Assembly: GCA_020137815.1 (NCBI GenBank)
Contig: CM035360.1
Location: forward strand, 1,888,077-1,952,076
Length of the DNA: 64,000 nucleotides
Source of the DNA: Hormiphora californensis
Taxonomy: Eukaryota > Ctenophora > Tentaculata > Cydippida > Pleurobrachiidae
Direction: 5' to 3'
Below the pieces are notes generated by a model, which saw only the letters and a list, made by a program, of their open reading frames with translations, was not told the origin of the DNA and searched no databases. Shown here piece after piece: positions 13,297 through 23,066 of this stretch; within the stretch, counting starts at the first letter, position 1; each line of letters opens with the position of its first letter. The position numbers were made by a program, and so were the translations under genes.

Positions 13297-16200
13297 ATGT
13301 CGACCGAGGACGCTGTTGTTACCGATCAAATGGCCGCTGTCACGTGAGTGTATAGTGTGTTAGATAGTGTGTTAGATAGTGTGTTAGATAGTGTGTTAGA
13401 TAGTGTGTTAGATAGCGTGTTAGATAGTGTGTTAGATAGTGTGTTAGATAGTGTGTTAGATAGTGTGTTAGATAGTGTGTTAGATAGCATGTTAGATAGT
13501 GTGTTAGATAGTGTGTTAGATAGTGTGTTAGATAGTGTGTTAGATAGCGTGTTAGATAGTGTATTAGATAAGTAGTGTGTTAGATAGTGTGTTAGATTTG
13601 GTATTAGATACTACCTGTGTTAGATAGAATAGACATTACATTCCGTAATAATTCAACTAATCAGCCCCTTCTGCAGGATTGAAGAGACTCCAAAAGAAGG
13701 AGGAAAGAAGGGTAAGGGAGGTAAAAACAACAAAAAGAAAGGTGGTGGTGGTGGAGGGGGTGGTGGTGCTGGACCCTTAGAACTGTCTCCCTGGCCCTCC
13801 TATATCCAAGAGAGAATTGACCTGTTTGATAAACTGTATGGTCAATATGATGAATTCCTGAAATCAGCTGAGAGGAAGCCTATCAAGGTACTAGTTTTTA
13901 AGGTCTATACACATGTTTCATGATGCCCCACGAGGAGGCACCAATCATCAGTAGAATATCTATATCCAGATTACAGATTGCCTTGTCTTGCTCGACCCTG
14001 TTTGAACAAAACAACAGATACCACCCTCCCACAAACAGTGTTTTGTCGGGGCTGTTGGTATTTACTGACTGTGTACTGTGTGTTTAGTGTTTACTGAGTG
14101 TGTGTTTAGCGTTTACTGATAGAGTGTGTGTACATGTTTTTGTGTTTCCTGGTAGACGTGTTGTTGAGTCTGATACTTGCTTTTTTCCAAACCCTTTTTC
14201 ATTGGTGTGTGGTGAAAGGAAAGTCTGATACATTTGATGGAAGAGACGGTTTTCTTTCCGTTGTGAAACCTCAAATCATCTTTCACGGTGCATGCTACAC
14301 ACAAACTCACACACAAACATACACATTGCAACAGTTGGGCGTGTCACGTATTGCAACACACATTGTTATTGGACCCGGAAATAAACTAAAACACCGTGAG
14401 GCCTTTGTTTTGAGCTTTGTTTTTTACTAAAGCATGGGAAGATGTTTATTTATCCGAGCCATTTTCTCTCGCATAATATCATCTGACACTCCCCCCTCAT
14501 CCAATGTCACATGGAAAACAATTGTATTAGTTTAGGCTCATTGTCCCCCAGCCCCCTTCATGTCATCACTCATGTCTCATCCCCACTAAGATCACACATA
14601 TAATCCACCCACTTTCACGTCTCATGTCAACCCCTCTGGCCTCTTCGAGACTAATGATCCCTCTTCCACAGGTGACGCTGCCCGATGGTAAAATTGTTGA
14701 GGGTGAAAGTTGGACTACCACCCCTTACGATGTCGCCAATGGAATTAGCTCTGGTCTCGCCAACAACAGTGTCATCAGCAAGGTAACATGATAACTAGGT
14801 GAGGTTACCATTGGTTACCCTTGGACTGTTACATGGTTACCCTTTTATTGTAAAATTTTTCTGAAGAAACATCCCAAAAACAGCCTCAATCTTTGTCTTG
14901 AGAAGGGGGTGACCTCATCCACCCTTTCTCTGCTGCTGCAGCGGTCCGAACAGGCCATGATCCCCGCCCCTTGGCCCCTCTATTCCGTCCCTCTATTGCA
15001 CGTTTTATTTACCCGCGCGCATAAAAAGCTAAGTTTTCAGCACTGTGGTTGCGCGGCGCATTCACACGCTCTACCCTCCTCTCTCACGGCCCGCTCCTAT
15101 CCGCAACGTCACCTCTGCAGAACAAGTGCAACAGCTTCACATGAGGTTATCAGCTGAAACTACTGCTCATTTGTTCCTGATTGGTGCTTTATCTGACCGG
15201 ATGCAATGAAGGTCGACAAATTAGTGTGATCTGGTCGATCTACCGAACCCTCACAGAACACGTGTTGTGAGCCACACAACGATCTAATCGCTAGTTTACC
15301 GACTGTTAAAAACACCAATATTTCAGGTTAATGGAACCTTGTGGGATCTTGATCGACCCCTGGAGGGAGATTGCAGTATTGAACTACTAAACTTTGACTC
15401 TCAAGAGGGCAAGGAAGTATTTTGGCACTCCACTGCTCACGTTCTCGGTTAGTAATTTTAACCTCTCAGATAGTTCTCTTTTCTCTAACTTCCAAGTTCC
15501 CCCTGGGCTTAGTTGGTTATTGGTCCCCCTTACACTAAAACCACCATTATATGCCTCTAAATCTCTAACTACTACCCCTCTCAGGCGAGGCGATGGAACG
15601 GAAATACGGTGGTTGCTTGTGTTACGGGCCTCCAATTGACGGTGGGTTCTACTATGACATCAGCATGGAACAGTCAGTCTGTGAGGGGGACTACGCAGGA
15701 CTTGAGACGATAATGAAAAATATTGTCAAGGAGAAACAGCCCTTCCAGCGTCTTGTAATGACTAAGGTGCGTGTTGTTCTTTTTCAATTCACCCTCTCCA
15801 TTCATTTCAAAATAAAAATAAATTCAAATTCCCTCTTCGTCTCCTTCAAAAACATTCCGTTAAAAAGTAAGGATCACCACGGCTCCGTCTTCACCCCCCC
15901 CCCTATTACAGGAAGACCTTATGGAAATGTTCACCCCCCCCCTCCCCATCTATTACAGGAAGACCTTCTGGAAATGTTCACCCCCCCCCCTATTACAGGA
16001 AGACCTTCTGGAAATGTTCACCCCCCTCCCCATCTATTACAGGAAGACCTACTGGAAATGTTCACCCCCCCCCCCCTATTACAGGAAGACCTTCTGGAAA
16101 TGTTCACCCCACCCCCCTCTATTACAGGAAGACCTACTGGAGATGTTCAAGTACAACGAGTTTAAAGTACGAATCATAAACAACAAGATCACTACCCCTA

Positions 16201-19200
16201 CCACCACAGTCTACCGGTGTGGACCTCTCATTGATTTGTGTAGGGGACCACATGTTAGGAACACGGGCAAGATCAAGGCTCTGAAGGTAAGGTCAGACAA
16301 TTTCAAATTGAACCTCAAGCTTGTTACAAAGATGCAAGGAGTACAAAGTAACAACACCCCCGTTCCCTTGGTAACGAAGTAACCCCGCCCTTGTCAGCGC
16401 TTTCGAGTTTATTTCGTAACATCCCCGTTCCCTTGGTAACGAAGTTACCTCGCCCTTGTCAGCACGCGAAGGTTTCTGGAGGGGTTATTTCGTAACATCC
16501 CCGTTCGCCAGGTAACCAAGAACTCCGCCACATATTGGGAGGGCAACTGTGAGGCTGAATCTCTTCAACGAGTCTACGGAGTATCCTTCCCTGATAACAA
16601 ACAGATGAAGGAATGGAAAGTGTTCCAGGAAGAGGCTGCCAAACGAGATCACAGGAAAATCGGTATGTGACAAAATTCCCTCCGAAAGCCCCTAAACCCC
16701 AAACTATTTCCCCTTGCAGAGCTCTGGACCTCTGCAGAGATCTCTCTCATGACCCATCCCCTCCCCTCTCCATTGCCCCATTCCTAGATCTTGTCTCTCC
16801 ATTCTATAATTTCCCATCCGTTCCCCAGGTCTCTGACCTCTCTTGTCTCTCCCTTCTATAATTTCCCATCCGTTCCCCAGGTCTCCAACAGGAGCTCTTC
16901 TTTTTCAACGAGTTGAGCGCCGGATCCTGTTTCTGGTTGCCAAAGGGTACAATTATTTTCAACACCCTGCAAAAATGGATCCAAGGAGAATACCACAAAC
17001 GAGGGTTTACAGAAGTGATAACTCCCAACATATATAACACAAAGTTATGGGAGAGGTCTGGCCATTGGGAGGTAAATAGTTGTAGGCTACCAATTAATTA
17101 GTTAATTAATTGGTTAATTAATAATTACAATTGAGAAATGATAGAACAGTTTTACGAAATAATAAAAGGAAAACAACTTACAACCCCCAAATTTATCAAG
17201 TATGTAACAAACCTACCCCTGCAGCACTACGCAGAGAACTTGTTTAGTTTTGATGTTGAGAAGGAGAAGTATGCTCTCAAACCAATGAACTGTCCGGGCC
17301 ATTGTATCTTGTTTGGACACAGACCCAGGTCCTGGAGAGAGCTTCCTCTTCGACTAGCAGGTGAGAAATTGTCTTTTGTCTTACAAAATACTGCCCTTCC
17401 AGAACCAGCTGCCGTAAATTATGTAGCGTGTACGAAGAAACAGTCATGTAGTATGAAAACTTTCTCTGCCGTTATCAGAACATCTTCGAATCCCAATATA
17501 TTCAAACTTCCTATCCCCCCAGATTTCGGAGTTCTCCACCGTAACGAGTTATCCGGTGCCCTCAGTGGTCTGACCAGGGTCCGGAGGTTCCAACAGGATG
17601 ATGCCCATATTTTCTGTGCCCCGGATCAGATTGTTGATGAGATCAGGGGTTGCTTGGACTTCCTGCGCGCTGTGTACGGTGTTCTTGGGTACGTAACTAA
17701 CTTTGAATATATCGTAATAATGACATCAGGAACCGACCGAATCAGGAAAGACTGGTCCCTGATTGGCTGATAACCAATCGATCACGTGACCTAAAAACGA
17801 ATTGTGATTGGTTGTTTACTTGTGTCGGTCGGTTCCTGAATGACATACCACTGGAGAGAAACACAGCGTGTAATTTAGAACCGAGTTATTTCTTGTTGTC
17901 TCGTGAACAGTGGTAGAACCATAATACGAGAACGGTAACACACCATTCGATATTACAGTTTCACCTACGATTTGAAGCTCTCCACCCGACCTGAAAAATA
18001 CCTCGGTGAGATTGAAGTATGGAACGATGCTGAGGCGAGGCTGAAACAGGCACTAGATGAGTTTGGGGAGGGCTGGGAAGTGAATCCCGGGGATGGAGCG
18101 TTCTACGGTCCCAAGATTGATATCACTGTTAAAGATGCCTTGAGGAGGTCTCACCAGTGTGCTACCATTCAACTTGACTTCCAGTTGCCTATCAGGTAAA
18201 TACACAACATATTTTGAAGTATTTAGAGACTAGCGGGTGGCCGAATTAGGCCGGTTTCGAGTCGGCGTTTAGGTCAAGATAGTACATTTAAAATGATATA
18301 TATATTTCCAGGTTTAACCTCCTTTACAATGCCCCCGATGGAACTGAGAAGAGGCCCGTTATTGTGCACCGAGCGGTGTTGGGATCTATAGAGAGGATGA
18401 CGGGAATACTGACTGAACACTTTGCAGGAAAGTGGCCCTTCTGGCTGTCACCCCGACAGGTAAACGAGAGGGGTAGTATTCTGAACAACTATAAAATTTA
18501 ATTCTCGTGCAATAAAAAGAGGATGAATGATTTGTTCATCCTCTTACATCATTTCACGTATAATGAACTCTCCGAAAAGTCGACATCTTGGTTATTCTGC
18601 ACTAAACCACGTTACCACCTCCCGGCTAAATATCCTAACTCCTCCCCGTCCATTTCCAAAATCTATCCTCCTCCAAGATTTAACCCCCCTCAAGATTTGA
18701 ACCCCACATCCCTCAGGTTATGATTGTGCCAGTGATGCCCATGTTCAACGACTATGCCTGCCAGATCAGGGACAAGCTACACAACCAGAACATGGTGGTC
18801 GATACTGATCTTGATGACGGGTAGGTTCAATGGTGCCCCCCCCCCCCGGAGTCGAGTCACCCCACTTTTCCTTGGGTGCGGTGCCTAATGGTAGGTTTGG
18901 GCACATCCCCCACTTTTCCTTGTGTACAGTGCCCCTCTTCCCCGGCCCTGATTCTGATTCTCCCGCACTTTCCAGCGCATGCGTGAAAAGTGAGGGGGTA
19001 TACCTTAAATGTGCATTACACTATCTTTGAGTTGAAATGTTGAGAGCCCTCCCATAATCCACAACAACTATTCAGTAGCTACCTAATCAGGAACTGACCT
19101 AATAAGGAAATACTGGTCCCTGATTGGCTGATAACCAGTCACGTGACCTAAATAACGAATTCTGATTGGTTGTTTACTTGTGTGGGTCGGTTCCTGTACC

Positions 19201-19819
19201 TAATACATCTCTTGTCAGCGCAGTGATAATACAAACACGTGTTTCAGGGCGACATTGAATAAGAAGGTGCGGAACGCTCAGTTGGCACAGTACAACTTCA
19301 TCTTTGTTGTGGGAGAAAAGGAGCAGGGGTCAGGTAAAATAAACCCAATCCCCTCCCAACCCCCTTCTCTATCTCGCCCTTCACATTTCACCCTCCCCAG
19401 CCACGCTCCCCTTCTGAAATCTCTCCTCCCCCTTCGCTCCAGACCCTCTCCCCCCTCACCATTCGGGAATCTAGCTTCAAAGTAATATATTGAATATATT
19501 CAGTAAGCTAATAGTACTTCCGCCTCCCACACACACAGTTCTCAATGCGTTGCCCCTCTTTTGCCCCCTTTCACCTTGCTACCTTTCTCTCTCATTACAC
19601 GTTTGCGTTTAGTATTGTGCAACTTTTAGCAATGAAATTGTAGGATTAACAATTGATATCTCTAAATAACAACAATTAATAGCTTTTATTATGTTTTCAG
19701 GAACGGTGAATGTGCGTACCAGGGACAACGTGGTTCACGGAGAGTTCACGGTTGAAATCATCACGGAGAAGTTGGTGAAACTCCGGGATTGCAAGTCCAA
19801 TCTTGACAACCTTGAGTAG
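13297..19819 (+). CDS. TARS1: Cytosolic threonyl-tRNA synthetase
   Basis: Charges tRNA-Thr and edits mis-attached Ser. Fifteen exons: 13297-13343, 13677-13887, 14672-14782, 15327-15447, 15585-15766, 16128-16286, 16512-16662, 16881-17071, 17225-17360, 17523-17688, 17959-18195, 18312-18459, 18717-18820, 19248-19333 and 19701-19819. The sum is 2169 nt, 722 codons plus stop, close to the human 723. Order: Lys/Gly-rich N-terminus; TGS domain from [20 protein letters not shown]; editing domain with [17 protein letters not shown] and [13 protein letters not shown]; class II core with MNCPGHC (zinc Cys), [20 protein letters not shown] (motif 2) and [11 protein letters not shown] (motif 3); anticodon-binding end with [16 protein letters not shown]. 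No mitochondrial leader, so cytosolic. Introns 5, 6 and 7 end in duplicated acceptors; introns 10 and 13 hold hAT-like MITEs. Confidence 0.97.
13344..13612. repeat. 12-bp minisatellite in TARS1 intron 1
   Basis: About 20 head-to-tail copies of gtgttagatagt, beginning just after the donor gtgagtg and running to about 13612. A few units carry single changes (agcgtg, agcatg). A stray related piece, tagtgtgttagatata, occurs at 50736. The apparent LDSV-repeat reading frame is only this repeat. Confidence 0.95.
15890..16127 (+). repeat. Tandem copies of the exon-6 splice acceptor, TARS1 intron 5
   Basis: Five decoy copies of the junction precede the real one. Each is a C-rich tract, tattacag, then gaagacct(t/a)(c/a)tggaaatgttca, a close match to the first 22 bases of exon 6. 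Potential exon starts are 15912, 15959, 15999, 16043 and 16085, with the conserved start at 16128. Spacings are 47, 40, 44, 42 and 43 bp. The starts at 15912 and 15999 are in frame with exon 6 and open, adding 72 or 43 residues. Confidence 0.9.
16348..16511 (+). repeat. Tandem copies of the exon-7 splice junction, TARS1 intron 6
   Basis: Three copies of a block beginning gtaacatccccgttc, at 16348, 16416 and 16492. The last ends in gccag and joins exon 7 (gtaaccaagaac). The first two read cccttg instead of an AG acceptor but are followed by gtaacgaag, a near copy of the exon start. Confidence 0.85.
16800..16880 (+). repeat. Duplicated exon-8 splice acceptor, TARS1 intron 7
   Basis: The block ttctataatttcccatccg plus ttccccag|gtctc occurs twice, 52 bp apart, giving candidate exon starts at 16829 and 16881. 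Only 16881 continues the protein ([11 protein letters not shown]). The upstream one meets a stop two codons later. Confidence 0.9.
17727..17838. mobile_element. hAT-like MITE, family B copy 3 (TARS1 intron 10)
   Basis: 112 bp with ends CAGGAACCGACCGA and TCGGTCGGTTCCTG, flanked on both sides by a perfect 8-bp duplication aatgacat. Confidence 0.92.
19088..19196. mobile_element. hAT-like MITE, family B copy 4 (TARS1 intron 13)
   Basis: 109 bp with ends CAGGAACTGACC and GGTCGGTTCCTG, flanked by a perfect 8-bp duplication tacctaat. Confidence 0.92.
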
Positions 19820-19828
19820 TAGTAGTGA

Positions 19829-19879
19829 TGACGTAATAGCTTTTTAGTTTGTGACGTCATGATATCAACTGTGACGTCA
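19829..19879. promoter_or_regulatory. Three CRE/UPRE-like sites upstream of SELENOF
   Basis: TGACGTAA at 19829 and TGACGTCA at 19852 and 19872, all within 51 bp, 230-285 nt before the SELENOF start codon and just after the TARS1 stop. Such sites bind CREB/ATF/XBP1-type bZIP factors. They may instead lie in the TARS1 3' UTR. Confidence 0.5.
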
Positions 19880-20111
19880 GAGCCTTGTTTTCAGTAGTGT
19901 TTTCCGAAGTCGTAATGGAGTGGTAATGAAGAATTTTATTTGTCTTAAACCTTTTTTTTGAGCAAACCCACAGCATTTTTTATTCTGACTATAACCCCTA
20001 CCCATGAACTTTACATCCTGATTACAGAATTAATGATTCCAAAAGATCCCAATTTTTATACCGAATGTAAACCCCCTCATGCGCATGCTAACAAACCATA
20101 CTTTTATAGCC

Positions 20112-20887
20112 ATGGTAGGTCGATGGGCATTGCCCATCCTCCTGACAACTATGGTAGTGGATTGGGTTGCCGGGGCGTGCTCCGATAGTGGCTTCACTAC
20201 CGGACTTGCTTGCTCCAACTGTGAGCAACTCGACAAGTTCAACCTTGGATTCCTCTCAGGCGAGGTAATGCTCCCCCCCCCCTTGTTGTGGGACAGCCTG
20301 CCAGTGGCAATGTTTATTTTGGATGTTCCCAGCAAACATACCCGTGACTTCTGGCTTCTAATAAATATTATGTGTCCCAAAATTCGTTGTCAGGCACTGA
20401 CTGTAACATCGCGAGGCTGCTAGAGAACAGTCTTATATGAGACAAAAAATTCGACCCATTTTTAAAATCCCTCTTCTTTTCAGTGTAACTCGTGCTGTGA
20501 GAAAGACAATGCGGAGGCAGCCTTGGTCAGGTTTTCCTCTGCTACACTAAAAGTATGCGGATGAAAATTAGGTCGCTTCCCTCAAATTAAGGTAAACCTG
20601 ATGAATATTTCTCTGGATTGAATATACAATTGAACTCTTGACCAGATAACTAAGATTTGGAGTTTATTATCTTTTTTACCTCTCCCCAGGCATTTGTAAA
20701 TGATGAAAAGAAGAGTAAACAGTTCGAGAATCTAACTGTGGAGTATGCACGTGGTGCGATGCCCACTCTGATTCTAAAGGATGATAATGGTGATGTGCAG
20801 GAGACTCTGGCTATCGATAAATGGGATACTGATACCGTGAAGGAGTACCTTGGGACAGCATCTCAAGATGTAATCAGGGATATGTGA
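20112..20887 (+). CDS. SELENOF: Selenoprotein F (15-kDa ER selenoprotein)
   Basis: ER-lumen thioredoxin-like protein that partners UDP-glucose:glycoprotein glucosyltransferase in folding control. Three exons: 20112-20264, 20484-20591 and 20690-20887, 152 codons. The start MVGRWALPILLTTMVV opens a signal peptide ending near VAGA. The Cys-rich UGGT-binding region follows (CSDSGF, ACSNCEQLDKFNLGF, CNSCCEKD). In exon 2 the frame meets TGA at 20562-20564 in KVCG-TGA-KLGRFPQ; the family has selenocysteine exactly here (CGU). Exon 3 carries the thioredoxin-like end with YARGAMPTLILKDDNG and KWDTDTVKEYLG. Reading TGA as a stop would cut the protein before this conserved domain, so recoding is required. 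The SECIS lies about 300 nt after the stop. There is no ER-retention signal, as usual for this protein. Confidence 0.95.
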
Positions 20888-21188
20888 GAGGATGTATTGG
20901 GACATTGTTAGAAGGAGAGAAAGCAGGACTGGGATTAGTAACAATCGGAGATAGAGTGTGGGACATTTTGATTGGGTAGCCGGTAGAGTTTTTTAGTTAG
21001 TTAATTTATTTTAGTTTTTAAGGGATGTATGAAGGAGTGTAGGTGTTGTAATGACACATGGAAAATCGCAACTAATGTTTACTTTTGACTAAACACATAT
21101 ATATTTTGACAAACCAAATGCCTTTGAGGGAAGGCGACCAGGGGTCTGACCAACCCCGACCACTTTTCTGGCTTTCTGCCAGAAAACC

Positions 21189-21250
21189 CAGTTGTATATG
21201 ACGTGATGTAACTAAACTGTGACACAGGGTTATGTTACTGATAGCAATTG
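21189..21250 (+). promoter_or_regulatory. SECIS element in the SELENOF 3' UTR
   Basis: Helix I: CAGTTG (21189-21194) pairs with CAATTG (21245-21250). The quartet is ATGA (21198-21201) opposite TGAT (21239-21242). Helix II: GTGATGTAAC (21203-21212) pairs over 10 bp, three of them G-U, with GTTATGTTAC (21229-21238). The apical loop opens T-AAA at 21213-21216, 12 nt after the ATGA, as in known SECIS elements. A small CTGT/ACAG helix in the loop would make it form 2. It would recruit SBP2 to read the Sec codon. Confidence 0.9.
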
Positions 21251-21360
21251 GTTACACATAATAACACATTTGATTTATGTTTTTGATGATGAGAATTCAG
21301 AATTTACAAATTAAATTAACAACACAGAGATAGCGTGTTTTCATTATTCCACAATTCGAA

Positions 21361-22521
21361 TTAGGTCCTCCAATTGACCTGTTGCTGGGCCTGTTGTGCC
21401 GCACCACTATTCTGGGTTGAAATGGTGGGATTCCGTCTCAACATCCAGAAGGGTTTAGGTTCCCAGGCAGAGAACGTTAGCTTGTATTTGGGGTTGCTGT
21501 AGGTTTGGAAGGATGCCCGGGTTACTTGCTGCAGAACGGGAGAGTATATCTCGTGCCCTAATAATTCAGTCCAATGTTCCTCTGTCCCCATTTCTGTAGC
21601 ATTCAGATAGGATTTGTAGTAATTCATCTTGAGGTAGTCGATCTTGCCCCTTAGCTCTGTCACATCCTCAATAGTAAGGTTGCTGGGATGCTTACTCAGC
21701 TCACTGAGAGCTAACCGGGGTAGCTGAACCAAATCCTTTCTCCTCTCATTCAGACTCCACACGTGGAGATTGTTTGAGTGGGCGACGGTGTTTAATCGCA
21801 TGTCCTTCAGTTGGCAAGGTGAGGCGATCTGGGACCATCGGAGTCGGAGTTTCTTCCTCCTTGCCTCCCGGAGCTCATATGCGTCCTGGTTCCTCATTCC
21901 AACGGGAGGGTAGTCAGGTGGAAGGATTGGGGCCTGCTGGAAGGGGGAAGCAGGTCGTGATCTTGTATCTGGTGCTGTAGACTGGGTCTGAATAGGCTTC
22001 CCTCCCTTCACCGCCAAAATGTACTGGTTCAGAATTGTGGGAATATTGATGAGTGTCTGTCGATATCTCCGCTGTAGTTCAGTTGGGGACTGAAGCGTTT
22101 TGGAATGGCCAACAACAAGCTTCAAGATCTTAGAGCAGAGTGCTTGGTTTGCTCTCTGTGCTGGTCCACTGTTGGAGTCCTCTCGACAGTTGTTGTACAT
22201 GAGATATCGTTCCAGAGCAACCGCATCCAGCAGTAATCGATCCAGATCTAATAACGATCGCTCTCCACCATTTTCTCCGGTAATGATGTTGTAGATGAGG
22301 GCTCCCACTAGGCCCTCTGTTAGATGAATGCCCAGTATCCCCAGAACTTTGTTCATCGTGCCAGGGTTCACTGCCATGTTTTTCAGTGTCGAGGACAGGA
22401 CAATGAATTCATTTTCCGTGAGGTTGAGTTCCTCGACCAGGTTCTTCAGGCCATCAGCATCATACTGGCATGTAAGGCCCTGGGGCCAGGTAAAGAAGCC
22501 CGTCCCTGTAGACTTGTTCAT
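21361..22521 (-). CDS. Intronless gene, 386 codons, function unknown
   Basis: I do not recognise this protein. It is one uninterrupted frame starting MNKSTGTGFFTWPQG and ending QQQVNWRT, convergent with SELENOF about 100 bp past the SECIS. The first 180 residues are Leu-rich and look helical (KNLVEELNLTENEFIVLSST, LDRLLLDAVALERYLMYNN). A Pro/Ser linker follows at about 200-225, then a basic patch ARRKKLRLRW (about 237-246) and an aromatic C-terminus (PKPFWMLRRNP). No signal peptide or obvious membrane segment is seen. All other sizeable genes here are split into short exons, so the lack of introns suggests a retrocopy or a mobile-element origin; no poly(A) tail or flanking repeats were found to prove that. 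Confidence 0.65.
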   Translation of the reverse strand: MNKSTGTGFFTWPQGLTCQYDADGLKNLVEELNLTENEFIVLSSTLKNMAVNPGTMNKVLGILGIHLTEGLVGALIYNIITGENGGERSLLDLDRLLLDAVALERYLMYNNCREDSNSGPAQRANQALCSKILKLVVGHSKTLQSPTELQRRYRQTLINIPTILNQYILAVKGGKPIQTQSTAPDTRSRPASPFQQAPILPPDYPPVGMRNQDAYELREARRKKLRLRWSQIASPCQLKDMRLNTVAHSNNLHVWSLNERRKDLVQLPRLALSELSKHPSNLTIEDVTELRGKIDYLKMNYYKSYLNATEMGTEEHWTELLGHEIYSPVLQQVTRASFQTYSNPKYKLTFSAWEPKPFWMLRRNPTISTQNSGAAQQAQQQVNWRT

Positions 22522-22843
22522 GCTAGAGATTGCAGGGATCAGGGATCAAGCCATGGGAGGTTTGCACGTGCAGATTCTTGAGTTACCCTGACACCCGTGC
22601 ATCTATAGACACTGTCGGCATTAGTTTCCTGATGCACTGACGGCCGGCCCCTGTGATAGACTACTACTTTTTCAGCAGCCTGACCGCTGTTTATACACGA
22701 AAATGCAAATGTATATTTTGTATAAAATTGTACTCTCGTGCGCGTGATAACTCAGTAATGAGTCATCGCGCGTTCCGTTTACATTACTTAGCTAGTAAGA
22801 TCAAAGAAGTGACGGTCTGTTGGAGACGACCCGATCTAAAGTC

Positions 22844-22952
22844 CGTTTCAAGCGACTTGACCCGTAATTCTTGGAATTTGGCGCATTGCGCGTGTATTTA
22901 CAAAGGGGAAATCCTGAATTTCCAGGAATCTCAGGTCAAGTCGTTTGAAACG
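22844..22952. mobile_element. Small palindromic MITE
   Basis: Ends cgtttcaagcgacttgacc and ggtcaagtcgtttgaaacg in inverse orientation, with a second inner pair attcttggaatt / aatttccaggaat. 109 bp, non-coding. Confidence 0.7.
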
Positions 22953-22996
22953 CACTTTATATGAACTATGAACGTTTGTAGACTGGCGCGTTATGA

Positions 22997-23066
22997 AGTT
23001 GGCTGTTCCCAGCGCGAGCTGGGGACAGCCAACTGGAGTTTAATCGCCCGGCAGGGCGATTAAACT
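22997..23066. repeat. Two consecutive perfect hairpins
   Basis: The first hairpin has arms agttggctgt..cccagc and gctgggg..acagccaact (22997-23034). The second, starting two bases later, has arms agtttaatcgccc and gggcgattaaact (23037-23066) around loop ggca. Both stems are perfect or nearly so. A weaker palindrome (ctagccgaggctag) follows at 23096-23109. Confidence 0.8.

Noticed and set aside
13348-13575. LDSV-repeat protein
   Set aside because: Pure translation of the 12-bp intronic minisatellite of TARS1.
15593-16382. Pro-rich frames spanning exon 5 to intron 6
   Set aside because: They read through the acceptor array; kept only as possible alternative-splice inserts.
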